Source: Croceibacterium segetis (GTDB taxonomy: Bacteria; Pseudomonadota; Alphaproteobacteria; Sphingomonadales; Sphingomonadaceae). Taken from it: a stretch of 64,000 nt of DNA. Positions 38,877-47,325 of the stretch are shown one piece after another. The stretch is from NCBI RefSeq assembly GCF_011320115.1, contig NZ_JAANOZ010000002.1, positions 1 through 64,000 of the forward strand. Reading direction: 5' to 3'. A model generated the notes under the pieces. The model saw nothing but the letters and a program-made list of their open reading frames with translations, did no database searches and was not told the origin of the DNA. Position 1 is the first letter of the stretch, and every line of letters begins with the position of its first letter. The position numbers and the translations under genes are program-made.

Positions 38877-40676
38877 TCAGCGCACGGCCAGCGCCGGCTC
38901 CCCGCCGAGCGCGCGGGCCTTGGCGAGCAGGACATCGGCCCCGCTCGTCTCCGTGCCGTTTGCCTCCAGCGCCGCCGCCAGCACGCTCGTCGCGCGGGGG
39001 CTCGCCCGCTCGAGCGCATAGGCGCGGCGTGCGTTGGCCAGTGCCCGCCGGCGGTCGCCGAGGTGGAGCTGCGCGTCCGCCAGGTCGGCGATCAGTCGCG
39101 GGTCGCCCGCCCCGCCGGGCAGCCGGGCGGCATGGCCGAGCAGCATGGCGGCGCGCCGCCAGTCACCGTCCCGAGCCGCCGCCCGTCCGACAAGCGCAGC
39201 CATTGCGCGGTCCTGTGGATGCTGGGCCAGGTACCCGGCGAGCTCGGCCTCGGCGAGGCCGTCTTGCCCGAGCGCCCTCTCGGCCGCGGCGATGCGCTGC
39301 GCGAGCGAAGCAGTCCAGCGCACCCGCTTGGCCGAGCGATAAAGCGCCAACGCGCCCGCAAAGTCGCCGCCGAGCAACGCCGCGTCGCCCGTGAGAACCT
39401 CGATGTCCGACGAGTTCGGATAACGCTGGCGCAGTTTGAGGCTGTACTCCGCCGCCTCCACCGTGCGCCCTTGCGAAAGCAGCTTGCGCAGCGTCGGCAC
39501 GGCGACATCGGCGGCGGTCGGGTCGGCGCCCCAGCGATAGATCGCCAGGTCGCCCGCCTCGGACGGAGCCAGCGGGCCGACCTGCGCGTCCGGAGCGCGG
39601 GCGGCACGGTCGAGAAAGGGCGCGGCGAGATCGCGCCGGTCGATCTGCTCGTAAGCCCGTCCGACCAGCGTCAGCAGGTACGGCGAGGCATCGGACCTCG
39701 CAGCGCGCCCGGCAAAGCGGGCGATGACCTCGCTCGCATCGCCATCGGCCAGCAACGCGCTGGCGAGCAGTCGCGCGGCCGTCTCATTGTCGGGCTGCAA
39801 GTCCGCCAGCTTGTCGAACCGCTCGACCGCCAGCTCGGTGCTCCCCGCACGGTATTCGAGCAGGCCGGCAACCACCATTCCAGCGGGGCTTTCGTCGTAA
39901 GCCCCCTTTGCGCTCCACAGCAGCCTTCGGGCAAGCTCGTCCTGCCCGGCCCGCGCCGCCAGCACCGCCTGGAGGAAGTAGGCGCGCGGATCGGTGCGGT
40001 CGATCTTGACCATGGTCCGGGCGACGGCGAGCATCTCGCGGTAGCGTCCGAGGTCGCCGAGCGTCGCGGCGTACTCGCCGAGCACTTCGAGGTCCTTCGG
40101 CGCCCGCTGCGCCGCGCGCTCGAACCACGGCTGCGCCGCGGCGAGGCCTTGCGCGTCGCGCACCAGCTCGGCCTGGAACTTGAGCGCCCGCGGCTCGCCG
40201 GGATCGATCGCCAGCGCGCGGTTGACGGCGTCGGCGGCGAGATGCTGCTCACCCGCCTGATAGCGCAACCGGCCGATATCGACCCACAGCCGCGCGTCCG
40301 GCTTGCCGGCCTGCAGCGCGCGGTCGAAAGCCACCGCCGCCGGCGCGAAATGCCCCGCCGCCAGCTCGAGCTTGCCGAGCGCATGGTAGCCGCGCTGCGC
40401 GCTCGCCGGGTCGAACCCGCCGGCCGCGAGCCGCTTCCGCGCCTCGTCGAAGTCCCCCCGCAACAGTGCCGCTTCGCCGAGGTAGGCATCGACCGCCGCA
40501 TGGGGTTCGCCAGCGTCGAGCGCGCGGCGCGCCGCGACTTCGGCGGCTACCCCGTCTCCCCGGTCGATGGCCGTCGCCGCATCGGCCAGCGGATCGTCGC
40601 GCCCGCCGGCCAGCGCGGGGAGCGCCAGCAGGACAAGCAGGACCGCCAGGAAGGCCTTGTCAGGCCTGCAAGTCAT
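38877..40676 (-). CDS. exported TPR-repeat protein of the PrsK/PrsR cluster
   Basis: A 599-aa protein with an N-terminal signal ([25 protein letters not shown]) followed by many tetratricopeptide repeats, for example AYLGEAALLRGDFDEARKRL, ALGKLELAAGHFAPAAVAFD and LWVDIGRLRYQAGEQHLAAD. Its start overlaps prsR by 17 bp, so it belongs to that operon. In XrtA/PEP-CTERM gene sets a TPR protein called PrsT accompanies prsK and prsR; this one is shorter than the roughly 900-aa PrsT as I remember it, so I withhold the symbol. A role as periplasmic scaffold for exopolysaccharide or protein sorting is likely but inferred. Confidence 0.82.
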   Translation of the reverse strand: MTCRPDKAFLAVLLVLLALPALAGGRDDPLADAATAIDRGDGVAAEVAARRALDAGEPHAAVDAYLGEAALLRGDFDEARKRLAAGGFDPASAQRGYHALGKLELAAGHFAPAAVAFDRALQAGKPDARLWVDIGRLRYQAGEQHLAADAVNRALAIDPGEPRALKFQAELVRDAQGLAAAQPWFERAAQRAPKDLEVLGEYAATLGDLGRYREMLAVARTMVKIDRTDPRAYFLQAVLAARAGQDELARRLLWSAKGAYDESPAGMVVAGLLEYRAGSTELAVERFDKLADLQPDNETAARLLASALLADGDASEVIARFAGRAARSDASPYLLTLVGRAYEQIDRRDLAAPFLDRAARAPDAQVGPLAPSEAGDLAIYRWGADPTAADVAVPTLRKLLSQGRTVEAAEYSLKLRQRYPNSSDIEVLTGDAALLGGDFAGALALYRSAKRVRWTASLAQRIAAAERALGQDGLAEAELAGYLAQHPQDRAMAALVGRAAARDGDWRRAAMLLGHAARLPGGAGDPRLIADLADAQLHLGDRRRALANARRAYALERASPRATSVLAAALEANGTETSGADVLLAKARALGGEPALAVR

Positions 40677-42024
40677 ATTGCTTGAGCAGGTCGTACAGCG
40701 TCGGCCGGCTGATCCCGAGCAACTTGGCGGTGTTCGAGATGTTCCCCTCGCTGCGCGCCAGCGCGTGGCGGATCATCTTGCGGTCGGCCTGCTCGCGCGC
40801 GCTCTTGAGGTTGAGCGCCTCGGCCTCGCTGCCTTCGGCATCGTCGAGATCGAGATCCTCGGCGCCGACCATCTTGCCGTCTGCCATGATTACCGCGCGC
40901 TTCACCCGGTTCTCCAGCTCGCGCACGTTGCCCGGCCACGGCCAGCCGTCGATCGCCGCCAGCGCGTCGGGCGCGAAGCCCTTGACCTGCGGGTTCATCT
41001 CGGCGGCAAAGCGGTTGAGAAAGGCCTTGGCCAGCAGCGTCGCGTCGCCGGGCCGTTCGGCCAGGCTGGGAATCTTCACGACTATCTCGGCGAGGCGGTA
41101 GAACAGGTCCTCGCGGAAACTTCCCTGGGCGATCATCGCCTCGAGGTCCTGGTGCGTCGCGCAGACGATCCGCGTATCGACCGCGATGTGCTGGCGCCCG
41201 CCGATCCGCTCGATCGTCCGCTCCTGCAGGAAGCGCAGCAGCTTGACCTGCAGCGGCAGTGGAATGTCGCCGACTTCGTCGAGGAACAGCGTGCCGCCGT
41301 CGGCCAGCTCGATCTTGCCTTCGGTGGTCTTGACCGCGCCGGTGAAGGCACCCTTCTCGTGCCCGAACAGCTCGCTCTCGAGCAGGTTCTCGGGGATCGC
41401 CGCGCAGTTGATGGCCACGAAGTTGCCGCCCCGTCGGCCGCTCGCCTCGTGCAACCCACGCGCCAGCAGTTCCTTGCCGGTGCCGCTCGCGCCGAGGAGC
41501 ATCACCGAGACGTTGGTGTTGGCGACGCGCTCGATCGTGCGGGCGACGCGGATCATTTCGGGAGCCGCGGTGATCAGGGAGCCGAGCACCCGGTTGCCCT
41601 CGCCCGCCTTGCTGGCGAGCTGCCGGTTCTCGGCTTCGATCCGGTGGAGGTTGAACGCGCGGCGGACGATCAGGCCGAGCTGCTCGATGTCGACCGGCTT
41701 CTGATAGAAGTCGTAGGCACCGCGCTCGATGGCGGTCAGTGCGCTCTCGCGCGCGCCATGGCCGCTGGCGACGATGACCTTGGTGTCGGGTTTCAGCCGC
41801 ATGATCTCGTCAAGCACGGCGAACCCTTCGCTGGTCCCGTCGGGATCGGGCGGCAGGCCGAGGTCGAGCGTCACCACCGGCGGTTCTTCCGCCCGCAGCG
41901 CGGCGATCGCACTCGCCCGGTCGCCGACGATGACCACGTCAAAATCGTCATAGGCCCATTTGAGCTGCGCCTGCAGGCCTTCGTCGTCCTCGACGATGAG
42001 CAGCTTGGGTTTCATCTCGGCCAT
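40660..42024 (-). CDS. prsR: PEP-CTERM-box response regulator PrsR (sigma-54 activator)
   Basis: A 454-aa NtrC-type regulator. The receiver domain has the phospho-acceptor D54 ([10 protein letters not shown]) and the K of YDFYQKPVD. The AAA+ domain has Walker A GASGTGKE, the sigma-54-contacting loop GAFTGA and Walker [15 protein letters not shown]. The C-terminal Fis-type helix-turn-helix is [22 protein letters not shown]. This plan, with prsK directly upstream and the TIGR03013-like transferase beyond, matches the PEP-CTERM-box regulator family that acts with RpoN. ATG at 42024 overlaps the prsK stop in a TGATG; a GTG one codon earlier (42027) is possible. Confidence 0.92.
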   Translation of the reverse strand: MAEMKPKLLIVEDDEGLQAQLKWAYDDFDVVIVGDRASAIAALRAEEPPVVTLDLGLPPDPDGTSEGFAVLDEIMRLKPDTKVIVASGHGARESALTAIERGAYDFYQKPVDIEQLGLIVRRAFNLHRIEAENRQLASKAGEGNRVLGSLITAAPEMIRVARTIERVANTNVSVMLLGASGTGKELLARGLHEASGRRGGNFVAINCAAIPENLLESELFGHEKGAFTGAVKTTEGKIELADGGTLFLDEVGDIPLPLQVKLLRFLQERTIERIGGRQHIAVDTRIVCATHQDLEAMIAQGSFREDLFYRLAEIVVKIPSLAERPGDATLLAKAFLNRFAAEMNPQVKGFAPDALAAIDGWPWPGNVRELENRVKRAVIMADGKMVGAEDLDLDDAEGSEAEALNLKSAREQADRKMIRHALARSEGNISNTAKLLGISRPTLYDLLKQYDLQA

Positions 42025-44117
42025 CACGCCACCTTTTCCGTTGTTTTCTGCATCGTCCGAATCAACTCGGCCGCCTCGGCCAGCGGCAGGTGAATCGCGA
42101 AGCGGCTTCCCAGTCCTTCGTGACTCTCGACCTCGAGCCGGCCGCCCATCGCCCGGACGATCTCGCGCGCCTCGAATGCGCCAATGCCGAATCCGCCCAC
42201 CTTCGACGAATGAAACGGCTTGAAGAGCCGCGAGCGGACGAACTCGGGCGTCATGCCGGGTCCGGAATCGGTCACTCCGATCACGACCTCGTTTCCATCG
42301 CGGGTCGCCTGCAGCATGACCGGCTGGTTCTCGCCGCTCGCCTCGACCGCGTTTTGCACCAGGTGCACCAGCGCCTGCTCGAGCGCCTCCGGCTGGGCCT
42401 GCACCGAACAGTGAACCGCCTCGAGAACGGTCACCTCGTGCTGCGCCCGGTAGCGCTCGGCAATTCGGCGAAGCAGCGGCGCAATCTCGACGGGATGAAC
42501 CGGCTCGTGCCCTTGTGCCCCATATCGCCCAAGCCGGGTAAGAAGGGCGTTGAGCTTTTCGCTGCTGTTCTTCAGCGTGACCAGCATATCGGCGCGGAAC
42601 TCCGGGTTCTCGGCATGCTTCTCGGCGTTGCGAGCGAGCAGGGCGAGTTGGCTGGCAAGGTTCTTGATATCGTGCATCACAAAGGCGATGCGGCGATTGA
42701 ACTCATCGAACCTCTGCGCCTCGCCGAGTGCGTCCTGGCTCGCTTGCTCGGCCAGGTAGCTGGCAAGCTGCCGGCCGACCACGCGGAGCAGGTCGAAGTC
42801 CTCCCAGTCGAGCTTGCGCGCATGGGGCGGGCGCGCCAGCGCGACGACTCCGAGGAGTCGCTCGTAGTGCAGCAAGGGCACCATCGCCCATGCGTCCGGC
42901 TCATCCGCAATCCAGCCGGGGATCGCTCCTTCGGGCACGCCCTCCGCCTTCCCGGCGCGCCACTGGTCGAGGTCGAGAATGAATTCGGCCTCGGCAAAGA
43001 ACCGCGCCGCCGCCTCGCCAAGTGCTGGCGCCGGGACGTGCGGCGCTGGCCATTGCCAGCGTGCTTCGAGCGTCAGGCCGGCATCCTCCGCGGGCGTGAG
43101 CAGCAGGCCGCCCGGACTGTCCGTGATGTCGGCGACTGCCTGCACCACGCGTTCCGGCAGCGGCGAGGCGCCCGGTCCGGCGCGACCCATCGTACGGGTA
43201 AAGCGCAGCCATTCCTCGCGGTAATCGTAACGATGCTGGAACAGATGCTTGATCGTCGTTACGCGCAGCCACCTGCGCAGCCGGCGCGACGGCAAGACTA
43301 TCAGCGCGACCGCGCTGGCGGCCGCCACGAACGCGATCTGCACCAGCCGCACGAAGTCGCCGCCGATCGCCGCCAGTCCCTCGTACGCGACGACCATCAC
43401 CAGGAAGTAAGCGCCGATGAGCAGCAACGAGAACGACTGAAACGCGAACGAGCGCGATGGCCGGAACACCTGCTGCCCGTCTTTGGCCATGGCGCCCAGC
43501 ACGAGCAGGCCGAGCATCGCAAGTGGCACGAAGCCCCGCAATCCGTCGAGCGCCTCCGGGATTTCGCCACCGAGATAGGCCACTGTGTAGTAATTGAGAT
43601 CGTAGGCCCACAGAAGGGCGAGCGCAGCGGCCGGCCAGCGCATGCTCGTCCGGTTCGGCGAGGATGCGCCGACATAAAGATTGTGCACCAGGACGAGCGC
43701 CCCGGAGCAGAACAGCAGACGAAGTGCGTTGGCGACGTGCTGCAGCGGATCGGCCGCAGCCGCGTCGTTCAGGCCGGGCACGGCGAGCGCGACAGCGATC
43801 TGCAGCAACTCGACAAAGGCGAGCGCGGCGACCACCGGGCGGATCGGCGCGACGCTCGCATGACGGCCGTCCTGGACGAACAACCGGTAAAGCATCCACA
43901 GCCAGGCAAGACTGGCGAGGCTGTAAAGGAGTCGCCCGGTGACGGCGGAATCGCCGTACGCGATGACCGAGACCGACCACAGGGCAGTCAGCCCCAACGC
44001 CACCGCCGCGGTGCCGGAAGCCATGCCAAGCCGTGCCCGATGCGTCGCCAGCCAGCCGCCGAGCACAAGCGCTCCGATTGCCGACAGGAGGTAGCCCGAG
44101 AATGCCAAACCGCTCAT
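42024..44117 (-). CDS. prsK: PEP-CTERM system histidine kinase PrsK
   Basis: A 697-aa sensor kinase. The first 300 or so residues form about eight to ten membrane helices (starting MSGLAFSGYLLSAIGALVLGGW). A GAF-like cytoplasmic domain follows, then the H-box FVMHDIKNLASQLALLARNA with phospho-acceptor His482, and the HATPase with HLVQNAVEASGENQ, DSGPGMTPEFV and GGFGIGAFEAREIVRAMGG. The MHDIKN type of H-box and the membrane domain are those of the PrsK family. It would phosphorylate PrsR. Its ATG overlaps the sugar transferase stop by 4 bp (ATGA), which fixes the start. Confidence 0.92.
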   Translation of the reverse strand: MSGLAFSGYLLSAIGALVLGGWLATHRARLGMASGTAAVALGLTALWSVSVIAYGDSAVTGRLLYSLASLAWLWMLYRLFVQDGRHASVAPIRPVVAALAFVELLQIAVALAVPGLNDAAAADPLQHVANALRLLFCSGALVLVHNLYVGASSPNRTSMRWPAAALALLWAYDLNYYTVAYLGGEIPEALDGLRGFVPLAMLGLLVLGAMAKDGQQVFRPSRSFAFQSFSLLLIGAYFLVMVVAYEGLAAIGGDFVRLVQIAFVAAASAVALIVLPSRRLRRWLRVTTIKHLFQHRYDYREEWLRFTRTMGRAGPGASPLPERVVQAVADITDSPGGLLLTPAEDAGLTLEARWQWPAPHVPAPALGEAAARFFAEAEFILDLDQWRAGKAEGVPEGAIPGWIADEPDAWAMVPLLHYERLLGVVALARPPHARKLDWEDFDLLRVVGRQLASYLAEQASQDALGEAQRFDEFNRRIAFVMHDIKNLASQLALLARNAEKHAENPEFRADMLVTLKNSSEKLNALLTRLGRYGAQGHEPVHPVEIAPLLRRIAERYRAQHEVTVLEAVHCSVQAQPEALEQALVHLVQNAVEASGENQPVMLQATRDGNEVVIGVTDSGPGMTPEFVRSRLFKPFHSSKVGGFGIGAFEAREIVRAMGGRLEVESHEGLGSRFAIHLPLAEAAELIRTMQKTTEKVA

Positions 44118-45499
44118 CGCGCGCCCTCCGGCCAGAGGATCACCCGCAAGGTCTGCAGCATGATCAGCAAGTCGAGGAAGGGCGTGTAGTTCTTGGCGTA
44201 GTAGAGATCGTATTCGAGCTTGGCCCGCGCGTCCTCGATCGAGGCACCATAGGGATAGTTGATCTGCGCCCAGCCGGTGATCCCCGGTTTGACCATGTGC
44301 CGCTCGGCATAGAACGGCAGCTTGTCCTCGAGGTCCTCGACGAACGTGGGCACTTCGGGGCGCGGGCCGACAAAGCTCATCCGCCCGGTGAGCACACTCC
44401 ATGTCTGCGGCAATTCGTCGATGCGCAGCTTGCGGATCAGCCTGCCGAGCCGCGTCACGCGCGGATCGTCCTTCTGCGCCCACTTTGCCCCGTCCTTTTC
44501 GGCGTCGGTGCGCATCGAGCGTAGCTTGATGAGCTCGAACGGCTCGCCGTAGAGGCCGACGCGGCGCTGGCGGAAGAAGGCCGGGCCCCGGCTGTCGAGC
44601 TTCACCAGCACCGCGAAAAGCGCGATTACCGGAAAGGTGAACAGCAGCAATGCCGAGCTCGCTGCGATGTCGAAAGCGCGCTTGGCGAGGCTCGAGAGCA
44701 TCCTTCCCGAGGAGAATCCGTCCGAGAATATCAGCCAGCTGGGATTGAGCGTGTCGAGGTCCACGCACCCGGTCTCGCGCTCCATGAAGCTCGAGAAATC
44801 GTTGACGTAGACGCCGGCGGTCTTGACCCGCAGCAAGTCCTTCAGAGGCAGCGAATTGCGCCGTTCTTCGAGCGCCAGCACCACTTCGCTGGCGCCGAGG
44901 TTCTGCACGTGCCGCGACAAGTCGGCGATTGCCTCGCGCGGCACGGCCTCCGCGATCACTTGCTGACCGGGATTCATCGCGACGTAACCGGCGATGACGA
45001 AGCCGCTTGCCGGCCGTTCGGCGAGGCGACCGATCCGTCGGGCGCGGCTTCCGGCACCAAGCACCAGCACCCGCCGGCGGAACGCCGCGGCGCCGAGGAC
45101 CCCGCCAACCACCAGCCGGTTGGCCATCAGCAACGCGATCGCCAACACCATCGCGTAGAGCAGCGTCGAGCGCCAGAACGTGTGTCCCTGCAGAACGAAG
45201 GCGATGAAAGCGAACAGGAGCACCGCAAGGCTGACGCCGACGAGCAGCCGGGCGCCTGCAAAGCGCATCGAGCGCAGGGCGTCGGCCCCGAACACGCCGA
45301 CGGCGATCATCGCGCTATGGGTAACGACCGCAAACGCCAGCAATATCGGCAACCGCGCCGCCAGCGATCCGGATGCCATGCCGATCTGGTCCGCGCGCAG
45401 TACCCACGCAAGATCGCCTGCCACCAGTAGCAGCGTGAAATCGAACAGCCCGAGCAGCAGCACCGCATGCGGGACGTAGTGCTTGAACAGTCGGATCAT
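44114..45499 (-). CDS. exosortase/PEP-CTERM-associated polyprenyl sugar-phosphate transferase
   Basis: A 461-aa initiating glycosyltransferase (polyisoprenylphosphate hexose-1-phosphate transferase type) that would load the first sugar of an exopolysaccharide repeat onto undecaprenyl phosphate. Four N-terminal membrane helices precede a nucleotide-binding-like region (VLVLGAGSRARRIG), a further hydrophobic segment, and the catalytic bacterial_transf domain: AKRAFDIAASSALLL, KLRSMRTDAEKDGA, LRIDELPQTWSVLTG, MSFVGPRPEVP and KPGITGWAQINYPYG. The start MIRLFKHYVPHA and layout match the TIGR03013 group that travels with XrtA loci. ATG 45499 follows GGTGGGAGCG; a GTG at 45508 is the alternative. 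Confidence 0.92.
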   Translation of the reverse strand: MIRLFKHYVPHAVLLLGLFDFTLLLVAGDLAWVLRADQIGMASGSLAARLPILLAFAVVTHSAMIAVGVFGADALRSMRFAGARLLVGVSLAVLLFAFIAFVLQGHTFWRSTLLYAMVLAIALLMANRLVVGGVLGAAAFRRRVLVLGAGSRARRIGRLAERPASGFVIAGYVAMNPGQQVIAEAVPREAIADLSRHVQNLGASEVVLALEERRNSLPLKDLLRVKTAGVYVNDFSSFMERETGCVDLDTLNPSWLIFSDGFSSGRMLSSLAKRAFDIAASSALLLFTFPVIALFAVLVKLDSRGPAFFRQRRVGLYGEPFELIKLRSMRTDAEKDGAKWAQKDDPRVTRLGRLIRKLRIDELPQTWSVLTGRMSFVGPRPEVPTFVEDLEDKLPFYAERHMVKPGITGWAQINYPYGASIEDARAKLEYDLYYAKNYTPFLDLLIMLQTLRVILWPEGAR

Positions 45500-45563
45500 C
45501 GCTCCCACCGGCGGCGTCCGCTCCCCTTTGCGGACGCGCCCGGATTAGGCGGGATAGATGAAA

Positions 45564-45580
45564 TGTCGGTAAATTTTACA
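45564..45580 (-). promoter_or_regulatory. palindromic AT-rich site upstream of the sugar transferase/prsK/prsR operon
   Basis: TGTCGGTAAATTTTACA (plus strand, 45564-45580) contains the palindrome GTAAATTTTAC (45569-45579, one central base) and outer TGT/ACA. It lies 65 bp before the sugar transferase ATG. A repressor or activator site is plausible, and a PrsR-bound PEP-CTERM box is one idea. I cannot verify the match to that consensus and found no clear sigma-54 -24/-12 element. Confidence 0.4.
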
Positions 45581-45619
45581 ACTGCTCACAAAGTTCGGAA
45601 ATTGTTGGCGTTCCGCGTT

Positions 45620-45901
45620 TTAGTGAGTGGTGTTGTTCGCCGCGTCCTTGGCCGCGTCGCCGACATTCTGCGCGGCATCGCCCACCTGGTTGGCGGCGTT
45701 GGCGATCGCGTTGTCCTTGTTCGCCTCGGCCCCTCCCCACTTGTTGAAGGCCCAGACGCCGATGACCAGCGCGACGATGATCAGCAGTGCGATAAGGAAT
45801 AGCCCGCCGCCACCCGAACGTCCGCCGTCGGAAATCACGGTTGTGTGGGTATGGGTATCGCCGTCCGGCGACTGGACTTCGGTGACGCGTTCTTCGACCA
45901 T
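45620..45901 (-). CDS. 93-aa membrane protein with LEA-like repeats, candidate general-stress protein
   Basis: The polar, Thr/His-rich N-terminus (DTHTHTTVISDGG) leads to one membrane helix (LFLIALLIIVALVIGVWAF, about 34-52) and a polar tail with the repeated pattern NQVGDAAQNVGDAAKDAANN. The repeats resemble the amphipathic 11-mer-like units of LEA and CsbD-type stress proteins. The ATG at 45901 follows AAGGGGAATGGAACA. An exact EcfG-type promoter lies 34 bp upstream, which supports both the start and a stress role. It lies upstream of the sugar transferase on the same strand with a 120-bp gap. No named family recognised. Confidence 0.78.
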   Translation of the reverse strand: MVEERVTEVQSPDGDTHTHTTVISDGGRSGGGGLFLIALLIIVALVIGVWAFNKWGGAEANKDNAIANAANQVGDAAQNVGDAAKDAANNTTH

Positions 45902-45934
45902 TGTTCCATTCCCCTTGGTTGAGGTTGGCGGCGA

Positions 45935-45960
45935 AACGCCCCACGCGCCCGGCGAGTTCC
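45935..45960 (-). promoter_or_regulatory. exact EcfG-type general-stress promoter
   Basis: On the minus strand GGAAC (45960-45956) is followed after 17 bp by CGTT (45938-45935). Both elements and the spacing match the alphaproteobacterial general stress sigma factor consensus GGAAC-N16/17-CGTT with no mismatch. It is 34 bp upstream of the 93-aa protein ATG, a normal leader length. Confidence 0.65.
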
Positions 45961-46048
45961 CCCGAGGCCGGCCCCGGGCACGGCGACAGGCGCCCTTTAA
46001 CCACATTCCGCGCCCGGCGCTTAACCGGCAGGATCTAAGCCTTTGGCA

Positions 46049-46477
46049 ATGCGCCGCAATCCGACTCCACCGATCACACCGCAACTGTACCGCAGGTTCG
46101 CCGCGGCGACGGTGGCGATCGCGGCGCTGCTGGCCTTTTTCGCCAATGGCGAGAACCAAGAGGCCGTCGCGGCCGCCAGCGCCGCCGGACGGCCGGCCAC
46201 GCGTCAGCCGGCGGTTGAGAAGCCGCGGCTCGAAATCCCCCCTGACGCGCACGCGGGCAGTTGGGATGATGATGAGGGCGATGACATGGGTCAGCAGCAA
46301 TCCAACCTCGTCGGGGCGGGCAGAGGCGGCGGCGCTGTGATCAGCTCGTCGCTACTGGACGGTGAGGGCGGCGACGAAGAGCAAGGCGAGGCGGTAACTG
46401 ACGCACCTACCCCGTCGCAAATCGCCGCGGCCACTGCTGCCTCACGCCTGCGCAGCGGCGCTCGCGGAATCGACTAG
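46049..46477 (+). CDS. small membrane-anchored or exported protein, unknown function
   Basis: A 142-aa protein with a basic N-terminus and a hydrophobic segment (FAAATVAIAALLAFFANG, about 18-35), then an Ala/Pro-rich and very acidic low-complexity region (AGSWDDDEGDDMG, GEGGDEEQGEAV) ending SRLRSGARGID. It looks like a periplasmic disordered protein with a membrane anchor or signal. The ATG at 46049 is preceded by AGGA at a long distance, so the start is uncertain. It is divergent from the 93-aa gene. I recognise no family. Confidence 0.6.
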   Translation: MRRNPTPPITPQLYRRFAAATVAIAALLAFFANGENQEAVAAASAAGRPATRQPAVEKPRLEIPPDAHAGSWDDDEGDDMGQQQSNLVGAGRGGGAVISSSLLDGEGGDEEQGEAVTDAPTPSQIAAATAASRLRSGARGID

Positions 46478-46531
46478 CCCAAGCCCAATTCCGTCTTGTC
46501 CCTGAGCCACGGCATCTGTCATGGCGTTGGC

Positions 46532-47164
46532 ATGTCTGACTCATCGCCCGATCTCGCCGCAGAGCTGGCCGCATTGCGCCAACGGCTCGATTCGCTCGAA
46601 GCCCGCACCCAAGCGGCCGAGGATCACCTGGCAATCGCCAATCTGCAGCGCGCTTACGGATATTACGTCGACAAGAGCCAGTGGGAGCACGTCGCCGACC
46701 TTTTCGCGCGCGACGCGGTCCTCGAAATCAACGGCCGCGGCCGCTTCATCGGGCACGAGCGGATTCGCGAGTACATGCGTCACTTCGGCCCGCCGAAGCG
46801 CGGGCTGCTGATGAACCATATGCAGCTGCAGCCGGTCATTCATGTCGAGCCGGATGGAGTTCACGCCCACGCCAGGGTTCGCGCCCTGATGATGGTCGGC
46901 CAGATGGGCGACCACGCCATGTGGGGCGAGGCGATCTACGAGAACGACTATCTCAAGGAAGACGGCGTGTGGAAGATCGCCCGGCTAAAGGCCTGGCAGG
47001 TGCTCTACACCCCGTACGACAAGGGTTGGGCGGTGGAAGCGAGCCCACTGCTGAGCGAATTCGGCGACTTTCCGCCCGACGAGCCGATCGAAGCCTATCC
47101 GGTGTTCCCGGACTACTTCTGCCCGCCATACCACTACCGCAATCCGGTGAGCGGGCGCGAATAG
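46532..47164 (+). CDS. SnoaL-like/NTF2-fold protein
   Basis: A 210-aa soluble protein. A coiled-coil-like N-terminus (LAALRQRLDSLEARTQAAEDHLAI) precedes an NTF2-like SnoaL domain: LQRAYGYYVDKSQWEHVADLFARDAVLEI, RFIGHERIREYMRHFGP and WKIARLKAWQVLYTPYDKGW. Such proteins include small isomerases, dehydratases and steroid or polyketide cyclases, but many are uncharacterised. No partner enzyme is adjacent. The start MSDSSPDL (46532) is chosen because the 12 upstream in-frame residues look unrelated. Confidence 0.8.
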   Translation: MSDSSPDLAAELAALRQRLDSLEARTQAAEDHLAIANLQRAYGYYVDKSQWEHVADLFARDAVLEINGRGRFIGHERIREYMRHFGPPKRGLLMNHMQLQPVIHVEPDGVHAHARVRALMMVGQMGDHAMWGEAIYENDYLKEDGVWKIARLKAWQVLYTPYDKGWAVEASPLLSEFGDFPPDEPIEAYPVFPDYFCPPYHYRNPVSGRE

Positions 47165-47185
47165 GCGCTCGATTTCTCTGGTGGT

Positions 47186-47270
47186 TGGTGCCCCTGGCCC
47201 GACTCGAACGGGCACTTCCGAAGAAACTCGATTTTGAGTCGAGCGCGTCTACCAATTCCGCCACAGGGGC
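47186..47270 (-). tRNA. tRNA-Leu (CAA)
   Basis: An 85-base class II tRNA on the minus strand. The acceptor GCCCCTG (47270-47264) pairs with CAGGGGC (47196-47190), followed by A73 and an encoded CCA (47188-47186). The anticodon stem CTCGA/TCGAG encloses the loop CTCAAAA, anticodon CAA, which reads UUG. A long variable arm (TTTCTTCGGAAG) is typical of leucine tRNA. Confidence 0.96.
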
Positions 47271-47325
47271 TTCCCGTGCGCTGGGCCGCTTAGCGAAGGC
47301 GCGGCTGGTGCACAACGGGGCGTGA

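Noticed and set aside
45997-46024. Paired TTAAC boxes upstream of the 142-aa protein
   Set aside because: The two boxes are about 20 bp apart, not the 7 bp of a CtrA box.
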